From assembly GCA_973895155.1 (NCBI GenBank), contig OZ316891.1, positions 32,426,001 to 32,490,000 of the forward strand: DNA of 64,000 nucleotides, read 5' to 3'. The notes beneath the pieces are model-generated. The model had not been told where the DNA came from and did no database searches. It saw nothing but the letters and a program-made list of their open reading frames with translations. Position numbers and translations under genes: made by a program. Each line of letters starts with the position of its first letter. The first letter of the stretch is position 1. Shown piece after piece: positions 54,285-64,000 of the stretch. The DNA comes from Marsupella aquatica. Lineage: Eukaryota; Marchantiophyta.

Positions 54285-54626
54285 CCAAAAAATAAGGACG
54301 GAGTTCCGATTTGGTTGAGGATATGTTTGAGTGGTTGTCTGCACTCTGTTAATTCTTCTTGTAATTATTGTCGTGATGCCCAAAACAAATATCATTGATT
54401 GGCATATTTGTGTTGTCGAATTTGGAACGAAGATCCTTGGGTTAACTTATCGCGTTGAATCTTCTTGATTAGTGTTTAGGTGAACGTTCTTGGGTCAAAA
54501 ATTTTGTGAATATATTTTTCTTTTGATCAAAGAAATAAAATCAGTTTTTCCATCACTATTTTGTAGGTTGCTGAGAAAGACCTCACCATCTCATTTATTA
54601 CTCCAGGTATCCACTCTTATTTTGGA
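54285..54626. other. Spacer with no gene seen
   Basis: AT-rich. A possible splice acceptor (TTACTCCAG, about 54606) lies just before the F-box-like ORF. Confidence 0.5.
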
Positions 54627-55166
54627 ATGGCCGTCATTGAGAACCCTGTCTTTACAAGGTTAGCGATGTCATTCGACAAAGAGAAGAAACAAATTCAGCA
54701 GAAAAGTGGCCAAAAGGAATCCGGATTGCTTTTGGATGGACTTCCTGATGAGATTGTTGAAATGTTCATTTGGCCCATTTTGAAAGTTTGTTGTATAGAG
54801 GATGCATTTGATTCCTCCAAGAACCAAGCTGATGAAAGATTGATGCAATTAAAAATAATGGTGTGGCTTGGATGCACCTCCAAGAAATGGAACCAGCTCG
54901 TAATTTGTACACGAGTCTTGGGTATTCTTAGACTAGCAAGAAGCCAGTTTGAGGAAGTAAATAAAATGCTGACAAGCATTCTCGATGGAAAACCCCTTCA
55001 GAATGTTCATATTGAAGCTTTTGTTAGGATGGAAACACCGAATCTTCCTCCAATCGATAATATAGGTTTATTTTCAAGGTCTGACCTAAATCGATTTCAA
55101 GAAGACTGGCACAATCTTGAGAAAGATGAGCAAGCAAGGCTCTTGGAAATGTATGGGGAAGCTTAG
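54627..55166 (+). CDS. F-box-like protein, 179 aa
   Basis: ATG at 54627. Residues about 36-90 read LDGLPDEIVEMFIWPIL then a Leu/Cys-rich helix ending CTSKKWNQLV, which fits the F-box pattern (LPxEI...L...K.W..L). The C-terminal half is helical and acidic with no recognised repeat. F-box proteins recruit substrates to SCF ubiquitin ligases. Whether it belongs to family 2 or is a host gene fragment is not clear. It lies about 500 bases upstream of the family 2 promoter on the same strand. The frame is intact. Confidence 0.5.
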   Translation: MAVIENPVFTRLAMSFDKEKKQIQQKSGQKESGLLLDGLPDEIVEMFIWPILKVCCIEDAFDSSKNQADERLMQLKIMVWLGCTSKKWNQLVICTRVLGILRLARSQFEEVNKMLTSILDGKPLQNVHIEAFVRMETPNLPPIDNIGLFSRSDLNRFQEDWHNLEKDEQARLLEMYGEA

Positions 55167-55701
55167 AGTCCGGTTTAGAGTCCTTCCATTCATGTTTTGG
55201 ACTGCTCATCTTGAATGGGCTCTTTGTTAGAATGGACTCTTTTTAAGAATATCAACTTAGTTTCGAATGAATAAAGAGTTTTGTGATTCGACCCTTGCAT
55301 CAACCACATTTGCCACGCGTAAAATCTATTTGGTTTAATACAAGGACGTGGGGATATGCCTTATCTACATCTAGTCAGAAACAAAGTCCTATCAAGCGAA
55401 AAAAGTATAAATAGACCTCCGGACTCCAACCCTCCGCTTTTGGATACACCTTATCGCCTGTGGATACGAAGGTGATAAAGTATAAATAGGAGAGCCTGAT
55501 CAGAAAGTTTACGCTCATTTCTTATCCTTCTCAACTTCACTTGCCTCCATGTTTTTCTTGGGCTGCAACATCTTTATAGCTTTTTGTATTTGCTCCAATC
55601 AAAATAAAAAAGCAAGTAAAAACTCAAGAAACTCTCCCCTCCTTGTCGCACTTCATTGTTGAATCCTGAGTGCAAAGAACATAACATTTCAAGGTTGAAT
55701 A
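55167..55701 (+). promoter_or_regulatory. Promoter region of the family 2 ParB-methyltransferase gene
   Basis: Two TATA boxes, TATAAATAG at 55406-55414 and 55481-55489, stand in two similar blocks (GAAAAAAGTATAAATAGACC, GATAAAGTATAAATAGGAG) about 75 bases apart. Pyrimidine-rich sequence follows. They point into the gene starting at 56292. Confidence 0.6.
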
Positions 55702-56225
55702 CGAGATGGGATACCGCGTATCCCATCTCGCATCCAACACCCTCTTTTTTAGTATTCCATCGGAACCTCCTAGCTGTTTGTTGACTCTAAATACAAAATG
55801 GGATACCACGTATCCCATTTCGGATTCAACTTTGTCTTTCAGTGCAGATTACTAGAAATTCCTGATGTTTAGGGTTTAGGGTCATTGGGGAGGATCGTTG
55901 CAAGAAGAGCCGCATTGGATGATGTTGGATACGAACCGGGATACCCCGTATCCCATTTTGCATTCAACTCCCTATTTTTCATTCTTTGAATCAGACTCCA
56001 AGCAACTGTTGATGTTGGATGCGAAGTGGGATACCGCGTATCCCATTTCGCATTCAACTCCCTATTTTTTGTTCTTTGCAACAAACTCTAGGCAATTGTT
56101 GATGTTGGATGCAAAGTGGGATACCGCGTATCCCATTTTGCATTCATTTCCCTATTTTATGTTCTTTGCATCAGACTCTAGGCAATTGTTGATGTTGGAT
56201 GCAAAGCGGGATACCGCGTATCCGA
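55702..56225. repeat. Family 2 palindrome array 1
   Basis: Six copies of GGGATACNNNGTATCCC or near variants. Two are isolated: 55702-55730 (29 bases including flanks) and 55796-55820. Four follow at an exact 90-base period, with cores at 55938, 56028, 56118 and 56208. Each unit reads GATGTTGGATGCnAAGTGGG, the palindrome, then a CATTTCGCATTCAACTC-like tail and spacer. It lies in the leader or first intron, ending at acceptor TTTTACAG (56286). A telomere-box run, TTTAGGGTTTAGGG, is at 55868-55881. Confidence 0.9.
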
Positions 56226-56291
56226 TCTCGCATTCAACTACTTTTGAATGTTTACGCTCTTGTTCTTAGTGTGTCAATCTTTTACAGGAAC

Positions 56292-59200
56292 ATGTCAAAC
56301 AAATCAAAGTCGTCTGGTTTGACCGAGTCCTCACGGACATCCATCATCGATGAGATTTGGAAGAAGGACCTTTACACCGAGGAGAAACTTGTGAGAAATA
56401 GGTGGTACTTCAAGGATGCCCGAGCGATGGATATTCACAGAGCCTATAAAGGTCCAGCTATGTGGTTGGTTATAGTTAAGGGAAAAGACCATTGCCATTA
56501 TGGATTAGTCGTGGACAGTGCGGAGGCAGATATCACCAACGCAAAAACAAAACAGCTGAAGAAGATTCCAATGTACCTTTGCATTCTTCCGAACAATGTC
56601 TTCATTGTAGTTGTCCTCAACTACGAGAAACTTGATCGGGTCTCGATGAACACATTTCCTGATGACCCGATCTACAAGCTAATTTTGCAAGTTCCGAAGA
56701 TTGAGGACTTTTCTTATTGGTGTTTGAAATTTGTCTTCAAGTCTTGGAGGGTTGTTGAGGATTTCACCAATGTTGCATATTGGTCCGTCGTTGGAGCTGA
56801 CTTTGGCGTCAAAGAGCGTCCTCTGAAGTTGAAAGTGACAAAGCCTATCGATCTGGCTTCGAAGTCAGGGGAGATGTCTGGAACACCCTCGACAAAGGAG
56901 AAATCTGCCACAGTTTCTTTTAAGGAACCGGCAAAGAGGAAGCTTGCATATCAACTCTCCGGGGAAGGTTCTAAAGCAGCGGTGTCAGGAGAAGTTGCTG
57001 GCAAGAAGAAACTGGATCGATGTGACATCCAGAAGCGCGCACCATCTGCACTTGGAAGTGTTGTCTCATCTTTGGTCTTATCAATTTTACAGACACAGTC
57101 TCAGATTCCTTCAACTTTGTCAGGTGGGCCTTCTCTATCATCTAGGGGTGCGGTGAAAGAAAAGAAAAAAGATTCAACAGATACCACCACAGCTTTGCAG
57201 CGGGAAGAGACACTTGTGGTTTGTGAAGAAGTGTCTCGGTTGATGGAGATCAAGAGAGTTCAGAAGACAACAGTTATTCTGAAAATGACTAACCTACTTC
57301 TTGTTGACAATATTGACGATGAGAACTCAACATTGGTTTGAATAGTCGATCGGTTGCATGTGGAGAACATCAAGACTTTGATGAAAATGAATCCAACAAA
57401 TTTCACCACGCCATTTGTCTAATTTGTGATCCCCGAAGACTGCCCGACAGTGACAGACTGGGACCCAGAAAAGGCAAGGAGCTGGAGATATCGAGTGATT
57501 GGAGGTAATCACGGTGCTTGGGCTAAGAGAGAATTGTATCAGGCTTATGGGAGAGAGATCTTCAATGAACTCCAAGCTTGGGTGTATGCTGGTCTCACAA
57601 GGGAGGACATTCAGAAATTTAGCATCCAACATAATATTGATCAGGAGTACAGGAAAAAAATAAACAACATTGATCAAATCCAAACAATGCATAAGATTTT
57701 CCTTGCCAGAGGTATGGCAAAAACCAAGGAGACTAGAGAAGCGTGTGCCATGGAGGTTTGCCACGACGGGTTTTTTCCAGGGGATGCCACAAGCCTGAAA
57801 AAGCATGAACCTCTCTTCCAAATTGCGTTTAGGTCGGGTAAGGTCTGGGAACTCCAAGACCAGATCTTTGAGATGTGGAACAAGTTGGAGATCAAAGGGC
57901 AAAATAAGCAGAAGTCACCAATCAAGAAACTGAAGAAAAAAGGAAAAGCACAGTCAATTCCAAAAGCTTTGAATAAGCTTGTAGGGGGCCTTACCCTGAC
58001 ACCTTGGAGAGCAATCCAGGGAATTGAACACGACCAATTTTTGGAGTCCCTTCTTCTCCGAGTGAAGGACCGGATGATCTCTTTGGAGCAGATGGCAAAA
58101 GAAGCCGAGAGTTACAAGAAACTTGTGAAAATCAGCAAGCTTTTTGTTCAGTTGTCAGGGCAGCCAGACTGGGCGACTTGCAAACAAATGTTTCCGAAAG
58201 AAATAGAATCTGCCAAGCTCGAAAGATGGAGTGGAAAGTTGTCCGATGTGGTATGTTCTCCCCTTCCATTGATTGGACTTTTCTATTTGTTTCTCATATG
58301 GTCGACTAATCTTATATGGTTTTAAGAATTTGGGTGGTTTCCTTCCTGGAATTCTTGTTTGAATGCGTACTAGTTGGATACGGGGTATCCCATCTCGGAT
58401 TCACTTGTGGTTATTTGACGTTGGTGATGTTTCAATTTGGTTTTTGCTTGGTGGAATGCAAAGTGGGATACGGGGTATCCCATCTTGGATTCACTTGTGG
58501 TTTTTTTACTTTGGTGATGTTTCAATGTGCTTTTTGCTTGGTGGAATGCGAAGTGGGATACGGGGTATCCCATCTCGGATTCACTTGTGGTTATTTGACG
58601 TTGGTGATGTTTCAATGGGGTTTTTGCTTGGTTGAATGCAAAGTGGGATACGGGGTATCCCATGTTGCATTCGTTGTCCAGATTTGATTGTTTGAATACC
58701 TAAATGGTTGTCTCCCCATTGTCTTTTCTTTGGATTCTTTTAACAAGTTTGCGTTTGCAGTTGAAAGCTTTTTCAAAGAAGAAGAACAAGGATGCAATTG
58801 GTGCCAATTTGGTTGAGAAGCCTTCAGAGGAGCTGACTTCAAGTGTTATTCCCCCGGGGTTTAAGAATTATGTTCAAGAAGCGATTGAGAACTACAACCA
58901 TCGTCGTGGGATTGAAACGGTTGAAGCAGAGTCGAGTGACCATCGATGGAAAAATGCTGATGGAAATTTCATCAGATATACATTGCATTGTGGAGATGTC
59001 AGGGCGCTGGATAAGTTTGAAGAGAAAAGGAATTACACACTTGCAATTGCAGACATTCCTTATGGATTCAATGCGCCTGGCTCTGAAAATGATGAGGTCT
59101 CATTTTCAGAGAGTGACATTGTGGTTGTGGTGAAGTGTTTTGCCAAGGTGACAAGTTCAAAGATGTGGAGGTTTGTTGTGATTCACTCTTTGCAGCAAAC

Positions 59201-59870
59201 TTGGTCTGTGATGAATGCCCTGGGAAAAACTTGTAACGTAGGTGTCAAGGCTGGAATTTGGGAGAAGCCAAATGTACATGCTCATCCTTCCGGGAATCGA
59301 TTGGCTTGGGCTTTTGAAAACTGGTCAATCGGATATTATCACGAGAGTGGTATTAGGACCAGAGACATGTACAATTTTGAACATGATGAGAAAAGGGTAA
59401 ACATCATAAAAGTTCCTTGTGTTACAAAGAAATGTGTAACACCATTGTGGGAAATACTGAACCCTTACTAGAAGCCGATAGCTCTAGCAGATTGGTTCAT
59501 TCAACATTTTAGTGAAGTAGGGGATTGGGTTGCTGATTTATGTGCGGGGAGTGGTTCGACCTCATGCGCTGCCTTGTTAGGGAAACGTCCGATGACAGCC
59601 GTGGAGCTCAGTTCAAGCCAGGTGGATTGTATCCGGACCCGACTTGTCACGCTTGATGAATTGTGGGACTTGAATGATGAAGCAACCAATGAGGGTACAG
59701 GACCTATGAGCTTCGAGGTTCAACCACCTATTGGTGGTACTACGAGCACCCTCACCACTGGAACTTGCATCATTACAATGGCGGAGGAGAACGACAATGA
59801 TGAGGATGAAGAGGATGAAGTGGAACATGAAGCTCCAACACTTGATCTTGGCTCATTCCTTGAGGTGTAG
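56292..59870 (+). pseudogene. Family 2 ParB-like/DNA methyltransferase fusion gene
   Basis: Exon 1 is 56287-58250 (ATG at 56292) and exon 2 is 58761-59870. Donor GTATGT and acceptor TTTGCAG join in phase zero. A unique N-terminal domain and Ser-rich linker precede a ParB-like domain ending in RYRVIGGNHGAWAKREL (GGNHGAWA at 57501-57524), then a helical, basic region. Exon 2 has a beta-class N4/N6 methyltransferase: CGDV, catalytic ADIPYGF (59049-59069), then motif I, DLCAGSGST (about 59535-59561), ending in VELSSSQ. It therefore keeps a DPPY-like motif that family 1 lacks. The C-terminus is acidic. In-frame stops are TGA 57339-57341, TAA 57420-57422 and TAG 59469-59471. The palindrome arrays flank exon 1 on both sides. 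Confidence 0.8.
58251..58760 (+). repeat. Intron with family 2 palindrome array 2
   Basis: A 510-base intron between the ParB-like and methyltransferase exons. Four palindromes, the last three at exactly 90-base period: about 58375 (one base off), 58464-58482, 58554-58572 and 58644-58662 (TGGGATACGGGGTATCCCA). The unit also contains CACTTGTGGTT and TTTTTGCTTGGTGGAATGC. The long open frames here are a by-product of the 90-base period. Confidence 0.9.
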
Positions 59871-59985
59871 ACTTTAGTTTGATTAGTTCTCTCATGTTGT
59901 ATCTATTGATCCAAACTTGTGAAATATTGAGGAAGATTATGATTGTCCGACTATGTTCTTATTTCACAAAGTAATGTCTTTGCAG

Positions 59986-60500
59986 GAACCAAAGGTGGAT
60001 TTTGTATTGAAACATGTTCTACATAGATTCTCACACAATACTTCTAGTGGGTTTCTTTTGGATAATAAAATATTGAGCCAACTTGAACCCGGTCAATATT
60101 TGGGTGATGAAATAATGGAATTTTACCCACAATTAATAACCAAGGAACATGGAGATCTGGCTCCCTCAGTAAACACATTATCCTTTTTTTTTTTACCCTT
60201 GGCTTGTTTCAAGGATTGAAATAGAACCAGCTGAGACCTTATTGGAATCAATTCAAAAGATGCAAAATTATTACAAGCCACTATTTTCCCAAATTGAGAT
60301 CATTCTCATGCCAATTCACATGAGCATGCACTGGAGTCTGGTTGTAATATGTTTGGATCGGATCGAATCTTTGATCAAAATGTATCATCTAGACTCTCTT
60401 GCCGGTGTCCGGGTGACCGTGTTTTCTGGTAAGAGCATGTTGGCTCTTATAAAGTTAACCTTGCATGCCCATAAGTTCTACACTAAAACCAAAATGATAA
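59986..60500 (+). pseudogene. Ulp1/C48-type SUMO protease, N-terminal half
   Basis: After acceptor TTTGCAG (59985) the frame encodes LEPGQYLGDEIMEFYPQLI, then FFFYPWL, then MPIHMSMHWSLVVI with the catalytic His and YHLDSL with the catalytic Asp. These are the order and spacing of Ulp1 peptidases. A T-run at about 60184-60196 shifts the frame. The Gln and Cys-containing half is not found. A GTAAGA at about 60429 may be a donor to an exon I cannot identify, or the gene is truncated. Splicing from about 59860 could join it in frame to the methyltransferase. Ulp1 domains are common passengers of plant MULEs. Confidence 0.7.
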
Positions 60501-61264
60501 CTTTTGTCAGAAGGGTGGTGGGTATTAAGAAAGGTTCAGGTGAAACTAATATACTATTAAATCCTACTTCACCATACTTGCGGATCAACACATCTCGGAA
60601 ACTAATTTTTCTACGACATACAATCCTAATATCTCAAAAAGAAAATGAAATAGGAATGTCATCTGGACTCCTATTTAGATCCATGACTTCAATAAAAGAC
60701 AAAGATAATGCACTCCCACTCCTCTCGGTAAGACACTATTGGGTATACTATTGGTTCATTAGAACTCATAACAACAGCTGCAAATTGAGCTCCAAAGTGA
60801 TAAGTTAAATGTTGCCTCATGGATGGCTTGTCTAAAAAATGGACTCTAACCAAAAATGGGTTACGAAGGGGAAGATTAGGAATATCTCTCCCTCCTAGAT
60901 TCATAATGACTCTCTTATTCCTTTGCTATCCGGGCCAAAGAATGCCCCACCCCTAAGTTCCCAAAGAGACCTTGTTCCCTAAGATCCCATCTATAAGTCT
61001 ACCATTCATTCCTTTGCTATTTGGGCCAAAGGATGCCCCACTACTATATACATAAGGCAAAGAATAGAAGAGAAAGATGAGAGAAGAAAAGAGGATCGCT
61101 TCGACATGGAAATTATCAAAATGTGAGAATGAAGAGAGAGTGTCTCTCACCACTTTATTTATATTGAATCCAAGAGGGCATGGATTACGCCCAAATGCTT
61201 GGATGAAAGCCAAATGGCACACATCCAACATAGGAATGTGTGCTAGTACTATTGCAATCAAAAC
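60500..61264. other. Spacer with a short direct repeat, no gene seen
   Basis: A 35-base direct repeat (CCTTTGCTATnnGGGCCAAAG) is at about 60917 and 61011. No other recognisable feature. Confidence 0.5.
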
Positions 61265-61860
61265 AAATAATGCATGCAAGTAAAATAACTAATGCATGCA
61301 CCTAAAATAATTTGTGCATGCATGCATCTTGTGGCTTGCACATTTGCTCACCTTGCATGCGCATAAAACAACTAATGCATGCAAATAAAATAATTTGCAT
61401 GCATCTAAAATAATTTGTGCATGCATCTTATGGCTTGCACATTTTTTCACCTTGCATGTACATAAAACAACTAATGCATGCAAATAAAACAATTTGCATG
61501 CATCTAAAACAATTTGTGCATGCATCTTGTGGCTTGCACATTTGCTCACCTTGCATGCACATAAAACAACTAATGCATGCAAATAAAACAATTTGCATAC
61601 ATCTAAAACAATTTGTGCATGCATCTTGTGGCTTGCACATTTGCTCACCTTGCATGCACATAAAGCAACTAATGCATGCAAATAAAACAATTTGCATGTA
61701 TTTAAAACAATTTGTGCATGCACCTTATGGCTTGCACATTTTCTCACCTTGCATGCACATAAAACAACTATTGCATGCTAATAAAACAATTTACACATGC
61801 ATCCAAATAATTTGTGCATGCATCTTGTGATTTGCATAGTTGCTTACCTTGCATGCACAT
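61265..61860 (+). repeat. 99-bp minisatellite rich in TGCATGCA
   Basis: About six units with exact 99-base spacing of the marker GGCTTGCA (61333, 61432, 61531, 61630, 61729, then a weak one near 61828). Each unit has several TGCATGCA or TTGCATGCA palindromes, AATAAAACAA words and CACCTTGCATGC. Because 99 is a multiple of three, long false open frames appear on both strands. Confidence 0.92.
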
Positions 61861-62017
61861 ACGTAATAGTCAAATTATTTAGTTACCCCGTAACAAAATA
61901 TAAATCTAACCTATATACTTACTAATATACTTAGTGGTAATGATTTCATCATGAATAATTGAATTATCACGACATATCACTCCTACCAAACCTGTGCAAC
62001 CTCCGAATGCACCACAC
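61861..62017. other. Short AT-rich spacer
   Basis: No gene or repeat seen between the minisatellite and the retroelement pol. Confidence 0.6.
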
Positions 62018-64000
62018 CTATAGATCGCGATAATTTTCATTCTCATCCAAAGCTTCAAAGTCATCTAGTTCAAACTCTTCCTCTTCTGCCATAAAGTGAG
62101 TTCGCCGCTTGAACAATTTCACTTGCTTTCCTGCATAGGGAGTGCGATGAATTGCTCCATCCAGTTCTCTAACCAAGTAGGTTGCATTAGGATTGACTTT
62201 TTCAACAACAAACGGTCCTCTCCAACGACGTGCAAACTTCTTTAAGGTAGAATGTTGTTGCTCAAGGCCTCCTTCATAGATCAACACCCAATCTCCACTC
62301 TGGATTGGAATTGGCCTCAAACGATAAGTCTTATCAAATCGCTCCTTATTCTTCTCATGAGCCTCCTTTAGCCTTAGCAAAGCCTCCTCAATTTTCTCCT
62401 TGGTCTGGCTAAAGTGCTCAATCCTTCGTTCCAATAATTTCTCTCGAGTGATGTCATCTTCCCAATCAATTGTTCTCCTGCTTTGAACATTCTCTTCAAT
62501 CTGCATCAAAGGTAAATGTTCACAGACCAATTCGGCAGGTGCAAATCCTGTTGTTGAAGTGCATGTCATCCGATCTGCTAAAAGAGCAAACGGTAGAAGG
62601 TTTGGCCACATTTATGCTTTTCTTTGGCAAGACTTTACCAAGGCATTTACAATCGGTGGGTGTCCTCGCTCAATCTTCCCATTGCCTTCCGGGTTGTAGG
62701 CAGTAGTAAGTTTGAGCTTGATGTTGAATTGATCAAAGAAATCTACAGCCTCATCCGAATTGAGTTCTCCTCTATCTGCTCTCATTTGCACAAAATAACC
62801 ATGACGTGCAATGATATCTTCAAGTACAAACCTGCATACTGCTTCAGTAGTATTAGAGGTCAAAGCCCTTCCTTCCACATAAGAAGATAAATCTTCTCTT
62901 GCAAGGACAAGGTACTTTGCTCCTCTAACTTCCAATGGCATGTGCACCACATCTATTGCCCACTGAAAATGTAATGATAAAGGACTAGTAGGATTAAGCC
63001 CATCCCTAAATCAAACTTTAGAGTAATATTGGCAAGTCTTACAAGACCCAACATATGATTTTACATCCACATACATGTCTGACCACCAATACCATCTCTG
63101 AATCCGCTCATAAGTAGCTCTAACTCCTCGATGTCCTACTTCAATTGCATCATGAGAGTCCCACAAGACCTTTTTCTTCTCCTCTTCAGTATCAAGGACT
63201 CTACATGAAACATGTCCTTTCTTCAAAGATCTTCTCCATAAGACACCATCCTTCAGCATGAACTTGTAAGCCTTCTTCCGTAATCGCTGAAACTCATCAT
63301 CTATCAATTCAAAAGACCTTTGAAAAGTACTAAGGTACCTTCCAATCAAAAGCAACTGTCCAAAATATAGCTCCTCCTGAAACTGTAAAACCTCAAATTC
63401 TCTACTCATAACTTGAACTGCTTCTATCTCAGTATGATCATATCGAGCTCTTGACAGCATATTAGCTACAGGGTTATCTTTTCCAGCAATGTGCCGAAGC
63501 TTAGGATTGATCATTCTGATAAAAGCTATCCAACATAGCATAGCAATATCTGGAGTATCACAATTAGCAATCATCCCTAAAAGTGGTAAACAATCTGTCT
63601 CAAAAATTACTTGTGCTCCAATCAAGGAGACCTTTTCTTGACACAAAGTTGTTCTTGCACCCCATAATTCTTGTTTGATTTGAGGATAATGTCTTTATCT
63701 TGCTGAAAAGACCTTAGCCCCAAACCTTGATGCAAATCTCCTTCCCTCCTTGTCATCTTGCCCTACTGCCCATCCAACAACATCAAGGCTTGAATCAATA
63801 GTAACAATGATTGGCCTTCCATCATAGCATAAGGGACGTAGAACAAGGGGGCTAAGTAATGCCTCCTTTAATCTTTGCATAGCCTCCTTGTGTGCCTCAG
63901 TCCAAACAAATTGCACATTCTTCCTTAGTAATCCATACAAGGGATCAGCAATATGTGCAAAGTGTGGAATCCAAACCCTATAAAACAAACAAGCACCAAG
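62018..64000 (-). pseudogene. pol: Ty3-type pol fragment: RT end, RNase H, integrase (R4)
   Basis: A reverse-strand pol entering from the right edge, of a lineage different from R1-R3. 63695-64000 holds the end of RT and start of RNase H (PHFAHIADPLYGLLRK, IVTIDSSLDVVGWAVGQ). 63011-63646 holds the end of RNase H and the integrase zinc-binding region (GHRGVRATYERIQRWYWW, CKTCQ). 62612-62990 holds the integrase core (AIDVVHMP, MRADRGEL, NGKIERGH). 62018-62611 is the C-terminus with WRGPFVVEKV. A frameshift near 63650 and stops near 63010 and 62610 break it. No LTR is visible in the window. Confidence 0.85.

Noticed and set aside
30660-54300. A target duplication for copy C
   Set aside because: Flanks GAATGGAGG and AAAAAATAAGG do not match; the right end may be rearranged or belong to another copy.
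55920-56230. Periodic short repeats resembling a CRISPR array
   Set aside because: The repeats are palindromes in 90-base units whose spacers are also repeated; the sequence is eukaryotic with introns and there are no cas genes.
58316-58687. Open frames across 58.3-58.7 kb on both strands
   Set aside because: By-products of the 90-base palindrome array inside an intron.
61289-61830. Long open frames on both strands at 61.3-61.8 kb
   Set aside because: They come from a 99-base tandem repeat whose length is a multiple of three; there is no non-repetitive coding content.

Overview
The window is nuclear DNA of a land plant or streptophyte alga. It contains plant-type telomere repeats (TTTAGGG), GT-AG introns, TATA boxes, Athila/Tat-like Ty3 retroelements and MULE-like transposase genes. 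I cannot name the species. I see no ordinary host gene with confidence: almost all of it is nested mobile DNA. All site counts and alignments below were made by eye.

Layout. (1) Copy A of a large DNA transposon (family 1) enters from the left edge (1-727) and resumes at 24566-30344. (2) Copy A is split inside its ParB-like/methyltransferase gene by a giant fold-back element (728-24565) with arms of about 2.4 kb and a 90-base loop. (3) The left arm of the fold-back is itself split by copy B of family 1 (2369-13854, terminus to terminus, 8-bp target duplication) and by a truncated retroelement, R1 (14324-21706). (4) Copy C of family 1 starts at 30669. Its transposase gene is broken by retroelement R2 (38630-50357), followed in tandem by a partial copy, R3 (50358-53985). 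A family 1 right end lies near 54284. (5) From 54.3 to 60.5 kb is a second, related system (family 2) with an F-box-like ORF, a ParB-like/methyltransferase fusion gene and part of a Ulp1-type protease. (6) The window ends with a 99-bp minisatellite (61265-61860) and a reverse-strand Ty3-type retroelement (62018-64000).

Main system. Family 1 carries two divergent genes. The leftward gene fuses a ParB-like domain to a long unique region and an N4/N6-type DNA methyltransferase fold. The rightward gene is a transposase with an N-terminal zinc finger, a DDE/RNase H-like core and a C-terminal SWIM finger. I find 40 copies of a short palindrome, TAGCGCCNGGCGCTA or a near variant. They lie in the central promoter, the introns and the flanks of family 1, and none is in an inferred exon. 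Family 2 has the same ParB-methyltransferase fusion but a different palindrome, GGGATACNNNGTATCCC, in two 90-bp tandem arrays just before the ParB exon and in the intron between the ParB and methyltransferase exons. I infer that each ParB-methyltransferase protein recognises the palindrome of its own family. The closest known parallel is the motif-specific anti-silencing of VANDAL elements in Arabidopsis; bacterial ParB-parS is a looser one.

Every family 1 copy, and the family 2 gene, carries stops or frameshifts, so the machinery here is decayed. An active copy would have to be elsewhere in the genome.
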